This document shows, one piece after another, positions 54,984 through 64,000 of a stretch of 64,000 bases of DNA (position 1 is its first letter; every line of letters begins with the position of its first letter). The translations under genes and the position numbers were made by a program. Below the pieces are notes generated by a model that was not told where the DNA came from, did no database searches, and was given only the letters and a program-made list of their open reading frames with translations. Origin of the DNA: Sinonovacula constricta (lineage: Eukaryota; Mollusca; Bivalvia; Cardiida; Solecurtidae); the NCBI GenBank assembly GCA_007844125.1, contig CM017562.1:64429129-64493128 (forward strand). The letters are read 5' to 3'.

Positions 54984-56129
54984 GCTGTATGACCCTTTAG
55001 AGTACCAAGACAATTTTATTACTGCTGGCAGCAGCAGAATCCTCGATGGATTTACAACCCCTCTCTTCCATTTTAACCCCCGCCCAAGAGGCGCTATCTA
55101 CATACGGGAAATACTCCCAGTGCTAGAGGATCTATTCACGGGCTATTGAGGGGTCTTTATAGTCTGGCTTATCACACTCTGACGTACACGTCACACATTG
55201 TAAATACAAGAATGCCGTAATTGATCCTCCGTCGATAGATTATTGCAATTCGCGCTAAATCATTTTGCTGTGTGGTAAGTGCTTTTAGTGACCATTATAT
55301 TTAATCCCAATCCCTAACAAAAAAGTTCTTAAACATATATAGGAACTTGTCAGTTAGTTACCTTGTCGGTCAAAGTCAGACGTGTCAGAGTTAAGAAAAC
55401 AAACTATGTCAGATTATAAAAAAAGTTGTTTTTTAATACTTCAATGTTGACAGTTTCGCAGATCGGTGTTGATTGGTATCTTATTGGTCATCATTTCATG
55501 TATTCATAATGTTTGTAAGTTTGTTTGTTTTTTTAAATATAGAAAGATAACAGTATTATATATCTGCTGAAACATGTTTATTTCAGTTCAATATCCTCAT
55601 CAACCAGATCACGGGGAACATCAACTACCCTGCAGATCTTATCGCCCTCCGCATGGCCATCATCAACCAAATCCTTGACCCCTGGCTCTATATCCTCCTT
55701 CGGAAGAGCGTCATCACCAAGGCGGCAAGCTTCATCAAATATCGCATTTGTAAGCGTCGGCAAACCTCCCCGCAACGCAGCGCGAAATATGTCACAAACT
55801 ACAGCGTAGGCTCAATGAAAATGATAAACACGGTCGCGCAAGATGCACGGATCGTCGGTGGCGTCGTGAATCACGTGGACTTTAATCACGTGGAGTCAGT
55901 GTCCGACACAAGTGATTCAAGTGGAATTGATTCGGAATATGAGATACTTCAAGAGATAAGCAACCAGAACCAAAAAAGAATTCGGAATGCGGTTTCTATG
56001 GCAGAGTTTAACGTTCAAAGCTATAACAGTGTTGATGCACACTCGTGTGAAATATTTCAGTCATCCACAAACAAAACTATGACACGGAGACAAATAAGTC
56101 TCCCTGCGAGATTAGCACGAGAATCGTGA
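52704..56129 (+). CDS. PTGER4-like: Prostaglandin E2 receptor EP4-like class A GPCR (two coding exons)
   Basis: Join 52704-53690 and 55587-56129, 509 aa, complete. It is a seven-transmembrane receptor of the prostanoid family, expected at the cell surface, binding a prostaglandin-like lipid and signalling through G proteins. Seen: an N-tail of about 84 aa with nine N-glycosylation sequons; TM1 with GN (N99); TM2 with LALTD (D129); C157 at the top of TM3; ERV (181-183) in place of DRY; the ECL2 signature PGTWCF (231-236); a basic loop 3; TM6 ending at the splice; TM7 with R351, the Arg that in this family contacts the prostanoid carboxylate, and DPWLYIL (360-366) instead of NPxxY. The tail has RRQT (386-389, PKA-like) and an acidic Ser/Thr cluster (433-448). 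An intron at the end of TM6 is the family's conserved intron position. EP4 is the closest subtype I recognise; another Gs-type prostanoid receptor (EP2, IP or DP) is possible. Confidence 0.92.
53691..55586 (+). other. Intron of the EP4-like receptor gene
   Basis: GTAAGT donor and TTTCAG acceptor, phase 0, 1896 bp. It carries a long GAT/GATGAC trinucleotide array (about 54550-54985) and no other exon that I can recognise. The Asp-, Met-, Ile- and Ser-rich open frames across the array are a product of its 3-bp period, not genes. Confidence 0.88.
54550..54985 (+). repeat. (GAT)n trinucleotide array, intronic
   Basis: An imperfect GAT array with GAC, AAT, GTT and GTC interruptions, inside the receptor intron. 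The longest pure stretch is near 54759-54815. All open frames here are low-complexity artefacts. Confidence 0.95.
55587..56129 (+). CDS. PTGER4-like: EP4-like receptor, coding exon 2 (TM7 and C-tail)
   Basis: 180 codons plus stop TGA at 56127-56129. The acceptor is the pyrimidine-rich run ending TTTCAG at 55586. It encodes TM7 with R351 and DPWLYIL, then RKS, helix 8, a Cys near the membrane (C384, possible palmitoylation) and a long tail of about 140 aa with likely kinase sites (RRQT; S433-S445; RRQIS at 496-500). Confidence 0.93.
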   Translation, partial: FNILINQITGNINYPADLIALRMAIINQILDPWLYILLRKSVITKAASFIKYRICKRRQTSPQRSAKYVTNYSVGSMKMINTVAQDARIVGGVVNHVDFNHVESVSDTSDSSGIDSEYEILQEISNQNQKRIRNAVSMAEFNVQSYNSVDAHSCEIFQSSTNKTMTRRQISLPARLARES

Positions 56130-56464
56130 ACTGTAGGCATTATGTTTCTGTTGGATCTCTTTGTATGCTTTACGCACTACCTGAATTTATATGACCAAAT
56201 TAATTGTTGTTTGTTTTTGTTTGTCCGCCATTCAACTGGTGTCAAATCTTGTATGTCGCATTTATCATTTATAAAAAACATATTGATCTAATGTAAAAAA
56301 GTAAAATATGAGAAAATATAACTCGGCGTTAAATAATTCTGTGTGTTAAAAATCATATTAAAGGCGGTATCCGACTGTTTGCCTATATCTAATGCATATA
56401 ACAATATCGAATCACTGCTTTGAGGAATTAGGGTATATTTTGTATAAACCTATACATTTGTCTT

Positions 56465-56470
56465 AATAAA
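56465..56470 (+). terminator. Candidate polyadenylation signal of the EP4-like gene
   Basis: AATAAA, about 336 nt after the stop codon. Position and sequence fit a 3' end signal, but such hexamers are frequent in AT-rich DNA. Confidence 0.35.
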
Positions 56471-56570
56471 AACGAATTTCAACACCCACTAAATTGTTTA
56501 ACAGAGCTAATCGCGAAAAAAATCTATCTGAATGTATACTATTTCCAGCTATATAATAAGCTCGATAGTG

Positions 56571-56815
56571 GTCTCTGCTAAAAATAGATACCAACGTCAG
56601 AGCGGATTACCCAGATGATTATATAACGTGATCTGGAAAGAAAGTGGTCCCGTGTTCCATTAAGTTTAAAAGTAGCTATCTCTGCAGCGTGGCTCGGATA
56701 GGAAATACCTGTTTGCAATGACAAGTGGTGATTTATGCTTGCCTGTTCAGACAGATCTGGGACATCAATGAACAGCATCTTACTGGACCTTTTCAGATAA
56801 CACCAAATTATTTGG
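56571..56815 (+). repeat. Diverged duplicate block, copy next to the EP4-like gene 3' end (pair of 985-1195)
   Basis: Shares with 985-1195 the exact 20-mer cgtggctcggataggaaata (56688 here, 1114 there) and a collinear series of weaker matches: ggtctctgctaa, gatacc/gatact, the stretch before and after tggtc, and gggacatca/aggacatca. Same orientation in both places. Confidence 0.8.
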
Positions 56816-57814
56816 TTATTTGAGAAAAGATATTTTGGTCTAAACTGTCGGATACCATCTTTAACACAATGTGTACTCCAGCTTAGTGGTTGGCCTGGTA
56901 TACATGCTACTACAGATTGTAATTTTGATTTAAATACTATTCTTACAGCAGACAGGAGACTTACGCAGTACCTACATAGCTACGCACTCCCGCAACACAC
57001 AGGTAACCGTACAGCTAAAGACATACCACCAACTTGGCAAAAGGTAGTTCTGCGTATTACATGATAGGGTTTGAAACAAATGACAATCACACAATTAAAA
57101 TCCAGGCGCAATACTAAATTATCAATGTGTACGTTATTATGTCCAGTCTGTTTTAACTTGGACACAAATGTAGTTTTAAAATGCAACACTAAATGAACAT
57201 TAAATTTATAAACGAAACAGCCTCAAGATCGCTGAGAAATACAGAGTTCCAGTGAAAAGCGGTACGTGTGATAAAGTTTAGTATTTAGTGCAATGGTGTA
57301 TATGTGTAGTTTGCAGATAGATATCTCCATTGAAAGTGTGCTTGTGAGCGTATAGCAACAGTAACTCACGGCTTAGAACGGTGTTTATTTTAACGGTTTA
57401 ATGTTGTTACGTATGTGACGTGATAGACCATAAAATAGGGCGCTTAATATATATTTCAGTTAAAAGGACAGAGACTGTTTTCTTGATCCTGCATCATTTT
57501 AACTCTTATATATGTTAAATAGTCTGTTTTAAATTTTATACACTAATGAAACGTTTATAACTTTGTCCTATCTAACATATTCTACTTGTAAGTAAAGAGT
57601 CGAGATTATTCGTCTAGATGCTTGTATGTTACTATGGCCAGTATAATATTGTGATCCTCATGTTTCGTATTGCTGAACATTGATATTGACTGGGTTGATT
57701 TATTTGAACAAAGCGCATGTCCAGTAATGTTTTATATTGTGGTTCTATCACAGTTTTTCTATTGTTGTAACAATTGCAATGTTTTACGACTGTTACTGTT
57801 CGGTTTTGTTTTGT

Positions 57815-58112
57815 ACCTTAATTTGTCATGTTTTGTACCGTATTTTGTCATGTTTTGTACCGTATTTTTGTCATGTTTTGTACCGTATTTTGTCATGTTT
57901 TGTACCGTATTTTTGTCATGTTTTGTACCGAATTTTGTCATGTTTTTCACCGAATTTTGTCAAGTTTTGTACCGTATTTTGTCATGTTTTGTACCGTATT
58001 TTGTCATGTTTTGTACCGTATTTGTCATGTCTTGTACCGTATTTTGTCATGTTTTGTACCGTATTTTGTTATGTTTTGTACCGTACTATGACTTGTTTGT
58101 ACCGTATTTTGT
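57815..58112 (+). repeat. 22-bp minisatellite (tttgtcatgttttgtaccgt type)
   Basis: About 13 copies of tttgtcatgttttgtaccgt plus at, between the two convergent genes. Unrelated in sequence to the 22-bp array at 34 kb. Its Phe/Val/Tyr-rich frames are artefacts. Confidence 0.94.
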
Positions 58113-58618
58113 CTTGTTGGTAACGTACTTGGTTGTGTTCTTTAACAACGTTTATTTGTTAAAGATGTTTAATAAATGGTTGTTTTTCAAATGTGTTGTT
58201 TTAAATTATTGCATTTAAAAACGCTTAGGGGAAAATAAATCAAACGGACATGGTAATAATTTAAAAATGTTATCAACACTAAAGGCTCAAACAATGCGTA
58301 ACAAAAATTACCAACAGCTAAAACAGTTTGCCGTAACACAATTATCATTCAATCCGAAACATATCTTTTTTTATCAATTACTTATTAACAATCTACTATC
58401 TTATGAAATTGATATAACGGTTTATAATATAATAATATAATCACAATGCGCAATTAGGGATCAAACCAAAGTATACACCATAACGTTTCCACCAGGTCAG
58501 TGTCAGAGTTAAGAAACATTGAGCTAAAGTCCGCAACCGTTTCCAAGTGTTTAAGCTTGATTGGTTCTTTTAAGGCGACTAAATCATGATAAGGCTTTTA
58601 CCGGACTAAAGCTCAAGG

Positions 58619-58624
58619 TTTATT
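58619..58624 (-). terminator. Candidate TRPN polyadenylation signal
   Basis: AATAAA on the minus strand, about 130 nt after the TRPN stop codon. Plausible by position only. Confidence 0.35.
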
Positions 58625-58753
58625 GGCTGCATACATGTTCGCTAAAACTCGTTTATCAACAACGTTCAAGCCAATTGTATGCCACCTGTCCATCTATCAC
58701 AGTTCGCTGCTGTCTTTGAAGGGTCAGTACCCAAACACTTTCCAATTTATCAG

Positions 58754-58950
58754 CTAAGGTGAGTTATTTTCCGCCTTGGCGTCAACGTGGTTGCCATACT
58801 GACCGGCTACATTGCCGTTACGTTCATCGTCTTCATCCGTGTGGTCATCTGCGCCTTGCGTCCAGTAGTATCGCTTGACTACCTGACGCCAGTTGATGAC
58901 GTCTTCTAGACGCTGCGGTCCGTGATGGTGAGTATGGTTCCGGAACCCTC
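58754..58950 (-). CDS. TRPN: TRPN exon E: last coding exon
   Basis: 197 nt, which with the one carried base makes 66 codons including stop TAG (58756-58754). Acceptor TTACAG. It contains RLEDVINWRQVVKRYYW, resembling the conserved end of NompC tails, then an acidic, Asn-rich tail. Confidence 0.85.
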
Positions 58951-61900
58951 CTGTAACACAGCAGACGACAAATACTGTATAAATGCATTGATAAAACATC
59001 ATGTGATTGATATGAAATAAAAGCGTTTACAGATATATATCAGTAACGCCAAAATTGACAAGCATTTAACATGTTAGATTGTGAATAATATTCATGATGT
59101 AGTTTAGTATGAGCATCCAACTTTCTCATCAAAATAATCAAGTTAGATATTTAGTAAAATGTTGTTATATGACATATGGTCATTTCGCGTTCGGGCAACA
59201 TACTTAGTCTTTTTCATACAAATTCAAAACTACGCTGTATTAAAATACCCGTTTTACATAATGAACTGGTTAAATACAATGTGTTTTACATATTTTTGCT
59301 AATCCAAAGTTTATTGACATGCTTGCATAATGAGCATTTGTATATGTTGGAACTGCTATTTGGAGTTGATTTCTTTTATATATGGCGACTGGCTTTGTCA
59401 AGTCAACTTAAATGCAATTAAAACAGTTTTAGTGGTTAGTGTGCCGGCTGGAATGAATACATGTTACGCCGTTCTGTGAACATCTGTGGCAGACATTTCT
59501 TTACAGACGAAATGAGGGACGGGGAATATAAACAAAGCAGACTGTCTGTCTCGAGACAGGCTGGGAAAACGTGTTTTGGTGAAAGATTTATTCACGGAAA
59601 GGCGTAGTGATTTGTTTGTGGAACAGATTCTATGATGAGATCTTAATTGGAAATGAATTCAGAAAGCTACAAAGGCATATCCTTCCGCAGGAACTTAGGG
59701 ATCTCCGAATCTAAACCTAAACTACTAAAATGTAAATCGCGATCGTTTAGATAAACCAGCATTTATTCGTATGTCATCAAGACTAGTGGTTGGCTTTTTC
59801 TTCATAAAAAATGTTAATAGAAAAAGGCAAGACAGTGCTTCTTGAAATGAAGACACTTATAATGACAAAGACAGCTTTCGTAAAAAAAAACAGTTTTACA
59901 CTGTACAAATAGTAAATGCAACATAAGCCACCAAAACGCAATATAGATCAAGGTAGATATAATCAAATTCCTTTTGATTAACATCTAATCGTTAACACAT
60001 GCAGACATACTATCTTCATCAACATAACAGGTATATAAAGCAGTTAAGGATGTCAGTTCAAGCTTTGTTTAGCAAACATACAAATATTAAAAACCTGATC
60101 CGGCGACCACACCATCATTCATAATACTACCCACAACGCACAGTCTTGGTTGAGCACCGGCGACTGACCCCATATAAACACAGCACTACAGACAACGTAC
60201 CGTTAGGGTTGATCTTGGTGCTCCGGCGACCAATGTTCTTCATCCAAGCTGCTGACGACGACGCCAGGATATCCATGGATCGGGTGTCGGAGGAATTGTC
60301 CAGGTCATCTTCCTCGTTAATGTAGGCCTGGGCTTGGGCCGTGCACAGCTTCTCTGAGACACAGACATGATAATGAAACATTAAGCGGTGCCCAGTTAAC
60401 ATGTTCACTCCAGTAACAAAAACATATACTGAGCTTAGTCCTGGATAAAATATATAATGAGAAATAGACTTACTTATAGCATAATCATACAGTATTTCTA
60501 TCGGGGAAAGCTTATGGACGTCTACATGGTTTTGTCGTATTTTGAAAAAGAACACACAATCGTATGTGGTAAAACAACCATTTTGGGGGTTGTCTTTAAT
60601 CGTTTTAAATACGATTATTCTAACATAAATATATAGTACACCAGTAGTACATTTGGCATACGTAGTAAATAGTTGGCATTGTTAGTATTTTTAATTTGAC
60701 CCACCTCTATGCTTATATGCTACTCGAATGTACATGAAGAGCTTGGTAAAGAGATTCAACGGGGATGGTGTTGCGGATGTCTTGTTCATGTTACGGATCA
60801 GCTTGGCCCGGCCGAACTTCCACTCGGTGTCTGACTGCTGCTGGATGCGCTGGTACGTGTCCGACATCATGGCAATCAGAAGATTGATGAGCACTATCAG
60901 TGTCACCATCATGTAGGTGCCGAACACTACCTTCACTAGGGTTAGCACCCAGATCGGAGCCCGGTACAGCGCCGGGAGGTTGTCTGGATCTACGAGGCCA
61001 AACAGAGAGAAGAACAGCAGCCCGAAAGTGTTGGCCAGAGTCTCCGCAGCATCGGTCTCGATGGCATCTTCTTCTGTCGACGTCGTTGGTTTGTAGATGG
61101 GTTGATAAATTGATGCAAGGTGTAATGTAAACCCGGACATAAATATAAGTAAAATCACAAGAAATCGTATTAGGTCTTTGAGTAAATCTCTAATGATAAT
61201 GGCCCACGGTCCGAAAAGATGATGGAATGACAAGAAATCTAGTAATTGCACAAAGCACAATAATAACGCCCATGCGAAGAACTGGTTTCGTATAAATATA
61301 ATTAACAATCGGTCATCTTCCTCAAAAGCAAATGCTATTACTTGGCATGTTATGGCTATGGCACAAATCCCAAGGATGATAATCTTGATCCAGCCCAGCC
61401 CCTGTCTGTCTCCAGGATTGGTCAGCTCGGACACCAACAGCCCTGACAACCACGCCAGGAGCAACCACTCATACCAGTGTGGGATGAGGGATCCGGACTG
61501 CCAGATGGGCACTAACGGAAATACGATGGTAAGAGAAAACAGGATCATGAGGTAAAGATGCGACACTAAATAGGACATGAATTTGACAATAGGCACTTTG
61601 TTAAAACGGTGTCGTAAAGGCAAAGAGAATAGCAGCCATATGATTGGTACGAAGAGAAACACAATAAACAACATCACAATTTTCCAAGTTGCCCACTTAA
61701 GGTTGCCCACCCATATGTCTGACAGATATTTCTGCACGGACGGGTGGGACACCACTAGCTTTTGTTCATTCTCTATCAACACGTCCAGAAACTGGGTCCC
61801 ATTACAGTCCACCGCCTTCAGCAAGGTGGCCGCCGTGTTCGTACTGGCAGCTGTTGCTAGGAGATCTGTTGCCATATTTTCACAGTAGTCTCCTGCCGCC

Positions 61901-64000
61901 AGAAGGTCCTTGGAGCGTTCCTTCTCCTTGACAGCTAGAACCCGAAAGTTGTTCGAAAGTTTGGCGGCGGTGTCCACCGGAGCTGGTGATAACACAATAA
62001 ACTCCTCAATGCATTTGTTGTTGCTAGACTTGCCGCATGACATAAGGTCAAAGACAAACTGAAACAAAAAACAGCATAATACAGTAATTTAAATTTTCTT
62101 CATTATTGTTCTTTTTACCAGCGATGTTCACGACTTATGCTTCATCTTTTATACGAAATTGCAACACAGAATACAGAACACATATTTAAAATTCACAAAC
62201 AACGTTGGCATTACTTACGTTATTTAACTTTATTAATAAGCCCCACAACTGTCACTGTTCTGTAAAATGTTATATTACAAAGAATTAAGAATTGGCTTTG
62301 CAAAACACCGTCACAAATATGCAAGTACCTTTTTATCGTCCATAAGATGTTGCGTACTGTGATCCTTCAGCATCAGATAGCTGAGTACCTCGAAATGGGA
62401 GTAGGAGGCCGCGTAGCAGATGGCGACCTTGTTGTCTTTGGTCTTAACTTGAGTGGAGGCTCCACTCTCGACCAGGAACTTCACCACGCTCTGATATCCG
62501 GCCTTGGAGGCGAAATGGAGGCTCGTCCAACCATTCTGGGATAGAGGCAAAGAGGGAAAAAACGGGTAAACATTGCGTTTGGATGTTTTGTTGCGGCTGG
62601 TGTATCGCACCATCAAGTTACATAAAATGGCGAACCACGGCGATTACTAATTAAAATGACTAGATTATCCGGGCTAAACCATACATGCAATCCCTCCTCC
62701 AATACTAACCGGATTGCTTCCTCACGTTATAATCACCAAACTACGAAGTTGGCTAGTTGGGAAGCTTTGTCGGTATATCGTAAGTGTAATCTGACAAAAG
62801 CACACGGCCCTTCTTTCAGGCAGATCTGAAACCTAAGCATTAAAAACTGAACTCTGCACACTTCGGAGATCCGAGTTTCTATTAATAGCTTATGGCAGAC
62901 TGACCAATCAGAAACGCGTTTCATTCCACTGTACGTTTAAGTTTAACTTGTTTTTATAAAACAACATAAAAAAAACACATATTTTTGCGAACTTCATCGC
63001 TAATTTTCAGTTATTTTGTTAAACTGTTTCCGCTTAATTTTGCATTCTGATTGAGTGATTTTTTACGCCCTGGAACGCAAATCCATAAGAACAGCTATCA
63101 AAACAAAAGTATATTTTAAGGTGTATTGGCCTTTTTGACAACTCTGTGGCGTATGATATTTACTACACGTGACAACAGCAACCGGGTTCCAAGTGTTTAG
63201 CGAGGACTTTCAGAATCTAGTAAGCAAGGTTCTGATTGGCTGAATAAAAGGTCACCAGAAGATAAAAAAGTAATGCGCCAACATCAGATCTAGTGAGCTT
63301 TAGTCGGATTGGTCGGAAATGTTATGTGATGTACATTTATGTGTGTAGAACTGTTCTTGGAGAGTAACAAGTGAAAAATATTAAATATAACACATTTGAT
63401 GTCACATGTATTTACCTTTATCTGGTATTGACTTGAGCAGACCATAGTTCTTGAGTAATTTGGGCAGGCCATAGTGCTAAACTGATTCGGCCTGAGACAA
63501 ATAACAAAATCAGTATAATTCTATATTACATACTACTTGCATACACCGGCCGACTGGGACGTTTGCTAATCATAAAACAAAAACAGCTGTTCTTCCTTGT
63601 CAAGCCAAGGTTGCACGACGATCATGTGGGTGTGTCAACATCAAATCATCATATCACTGTACATAACAATATTGCCTGGGATCGATATATATGTGTGTTT
63701 ATCGGTTTTTCTGTCAAGAGAATAAATGTACGACAGTGGACGACAGTGACAGTAATATAGCATGGCCACAGTGAGCAGTGGCATGCCTAGAACCCTGGAC
63801 GCCATAATGAATGATGTCAATTTTCCGGGCAACCTGTTCCTTACTTTCACAACCAAGACAGCAATAAAACTATTTAAAGTTGTTATCCCAGCCCTTCTAG
63901 CCATCTCCCCGTATAGCAAACATCTTACCTTGTCAGCAGCGTTGATGTCCGCACCCTGTCCCACCAGTAGCGCCACCATGTCCAGGTGGCCGTTAGCTGA
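58754..64000 (-). CDS. TRPN: TRPN (NompC-type) mechanosensory channel, C-terminal part (five exons, 5' end outside window)
   Basis: Exons on the minus strand: 64000-63929, 62535-62329, 62058-60705, 60353-60201, 58950-58754 (660 codons plus stop). TRPN channels are cation channels in which a long ankyrin spring on microtubules gates a TRP pore in touch and hearing cells. Seen: the end of the ankyrin stack (HLDMVALLVGQGADINAADK, then NGWTSLHFASKAG); the conserved linker with SPAPVDTAAKLSN; six membrane segments; the very conserved DFLSFHHLFGPWAIII stretch between S4 and S5; pore region LLFFSLFG; S6 ending LINLLIAMMSDTYQRIQ; TRP box WKFGRAKLIRNM; and a C-tail of about 116 aa. All introns are GT-AG with phases 0, 0, 1, 1 that rejoin correctly. 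The identification rests on the near-identity of these blocks to NompC. The upstream ankyrin repeats (29 in fly NompC) lie beyond position 64000. Confidence 0.95.
58951..60200 (-). other. TRPN intron D-E
   Basis: 1250 bp, GT-AG, phase 1. No repeat array or further exon recognised. Confidence 0.82.
60201..60353 (-). CDS. TRPN: TRPN exon D: cytoplasmic C-tail
   Basis: 153 nt, phase 1 at both ends. Acceptor CTCAG, donor GTACGT. Encodes an Ala/Gln-rich then acidic segment (KLCTAQAQAYINEEDDLDNSS) followed by a basic stretch. Confidence 0.85.
60354..60704 (-). other. TRPN intron C-D
   Basis: 351 bp, GT-AG, phase 1. AT-rich, nothing else recognised. Confidence 0.85.
60705..62058 (-). CDS. TRPN: TRPN exon C: linker, S1-S6, pore and TRP box
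   Basis: 1354 nt, 451 codons plus one base (phase 1), acceptor TTTCAG and donor GTGGGT. Exon residues: linker 1-124 (SPAPVDTAAKLSN 24-36), S1 about 125-146, S2 158-180, S3 195-213, S4 222-245, S4-S5/S5 280-316, pore 340-355, S6 375-398, TRP box 413-424. The stretch between S5 and the pore holds a short acidic Thr/Glu-rich segment (325-340). Confidence 0.95.
62059..62328 (-). other. TRPN intron B-C
   Basis: 270 bp, GT-AG, phase 0. Nothing else recognised. Confidence 0.88.
62329..62535 (-). CDS. TRPN: TRPN exon B: last ankyrin repeats
   Basis: 69 codons, phase 0 at both ends, acceptor CCCAG and donor GTACTT. It starts NGWTSLHFASKAG, continuing the repeat begun in exon A, and ends with the post-ankyrin linker (YLMLKDHSTQHLMDDKK). 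Confidence 0.93.
62536..63928 (-). other. TRPN intron A-B
   Basis: 1393 bp between two halves of one ankyrin repeat, GT-AG. An internal minus-strand stretch at about 63412-63472 has splice-like ends but is not needed, because A and B join perfectly without it. Confidence 0.85.
63929..64000 (-). CDS. TRPN: TRPN exon A: penultimate ankyrin repeat (partial)
   Basis: Twenty-four codons read from the window edge, SANGHLDMVALLVGQGADINAADK, a canonical ankyrin second half. Donor GTAAG follows at 63928 in phase 0. The exon continues past 64000. Confidence 0.9.

Larger units (their letters stand above)
56130..58753. other. Intergenic space between convergent genes
   Basis: Contains both 3' UTRs, the duplicated block 56571-56815 and the 22-bp array at 57.8-58.1 kb. 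No further gene recognised. Confidence 0.6.

Noticed and set aside
54490..55013. Asp-, Met-, Ile- and Ser-rich frames of 126-149 codons
   Set aside because: Trinucleotide repeat artefact inside an intron.
63412..63472. Possible extra TRPN exon on the minus strand (61 nt, splice-like ends, frame with HYGLPKLLKNYG)
   Set aside because: Its length is not a multiple of three, and exons A and B already join in phase 0 into a canonical ankyrin repeat.

Overview
This is AT-rich, intron-containing eukaryotic DNA from an invertebrate animal. The best guess is a mollusc, probably a bivalve. The guess rests on a TRPN (NompC-type) channel gene next to a prostaglandin E receptor-like gene, a LINE, and an exceptional load of long minisatellites; it is an inference, not a proven assignment. 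I see no bacterial-type operons, no CRISPR array and no convincing tRNA or rRNA gene.

Coding sequence is confined to the right end. At 52.7-56.1 kb (+) lies a two-exon GPCR of 509 aa with the signatures of an EP4-like prostanoid receptor: the ECL2 motif PGTWCF, Arg in TM7, DPW instead of NP, and an intron at the end of TM6. At 58.75-64.0 kb (-), tail to tail with it, lie the last five coding exons (660 codons) of a TRPN mechanosensory channel: the final ankyrin repeats, the linker, six transmembrane segments, the TRP box and a short C-tail ending in a stop. Its 5' part lies beyond the window. Every exon junction I propose keeps frame and phase.

The left 52 kb is a gene-poor repeat landscape. 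About a quarter of the whole window (roughly 16 kb by my count) is tandem arrays with unit lengths of 2, 3, 12, 17, 22, 29, 31, 32, about 40 and 43 bp. The largest are a 22-bp array of 5.1 kb (34.0-39.1 kb), a 31-bp array (48.4-51.2 kb), a 12-bp array (24.5-26.9 kb) and a 32-bp array (11.6-13.9 kb). The 32-bp array has been split by a 5'-truncated LINE with a nearly complete reverse transcriptase; a second LINE 3' fragment lies at 28.95-29.25 kb.

Between the arrays, sequence that looks unique is not. Diverged copies of the same non-coding blocks recur in the same order and orientation at about 17, 20.7-22.9, 28.8-30.8, 39.2-41.9 and 43.0-45.9 kb. Both flanks of the GPCR gene also have diverged copies elsewhere: its 3' flank near 1.0 kb, and its 5' flank at 23.7-24.3 kb, directly before the 12-bp array. 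The most interesting reading is an old segmental-duplication cluster around a prostanoid-receptor locus, in which minisatellites have grown and possibly replaced a lost paralogue. I found no evidence for a new enzymatic or defence system.
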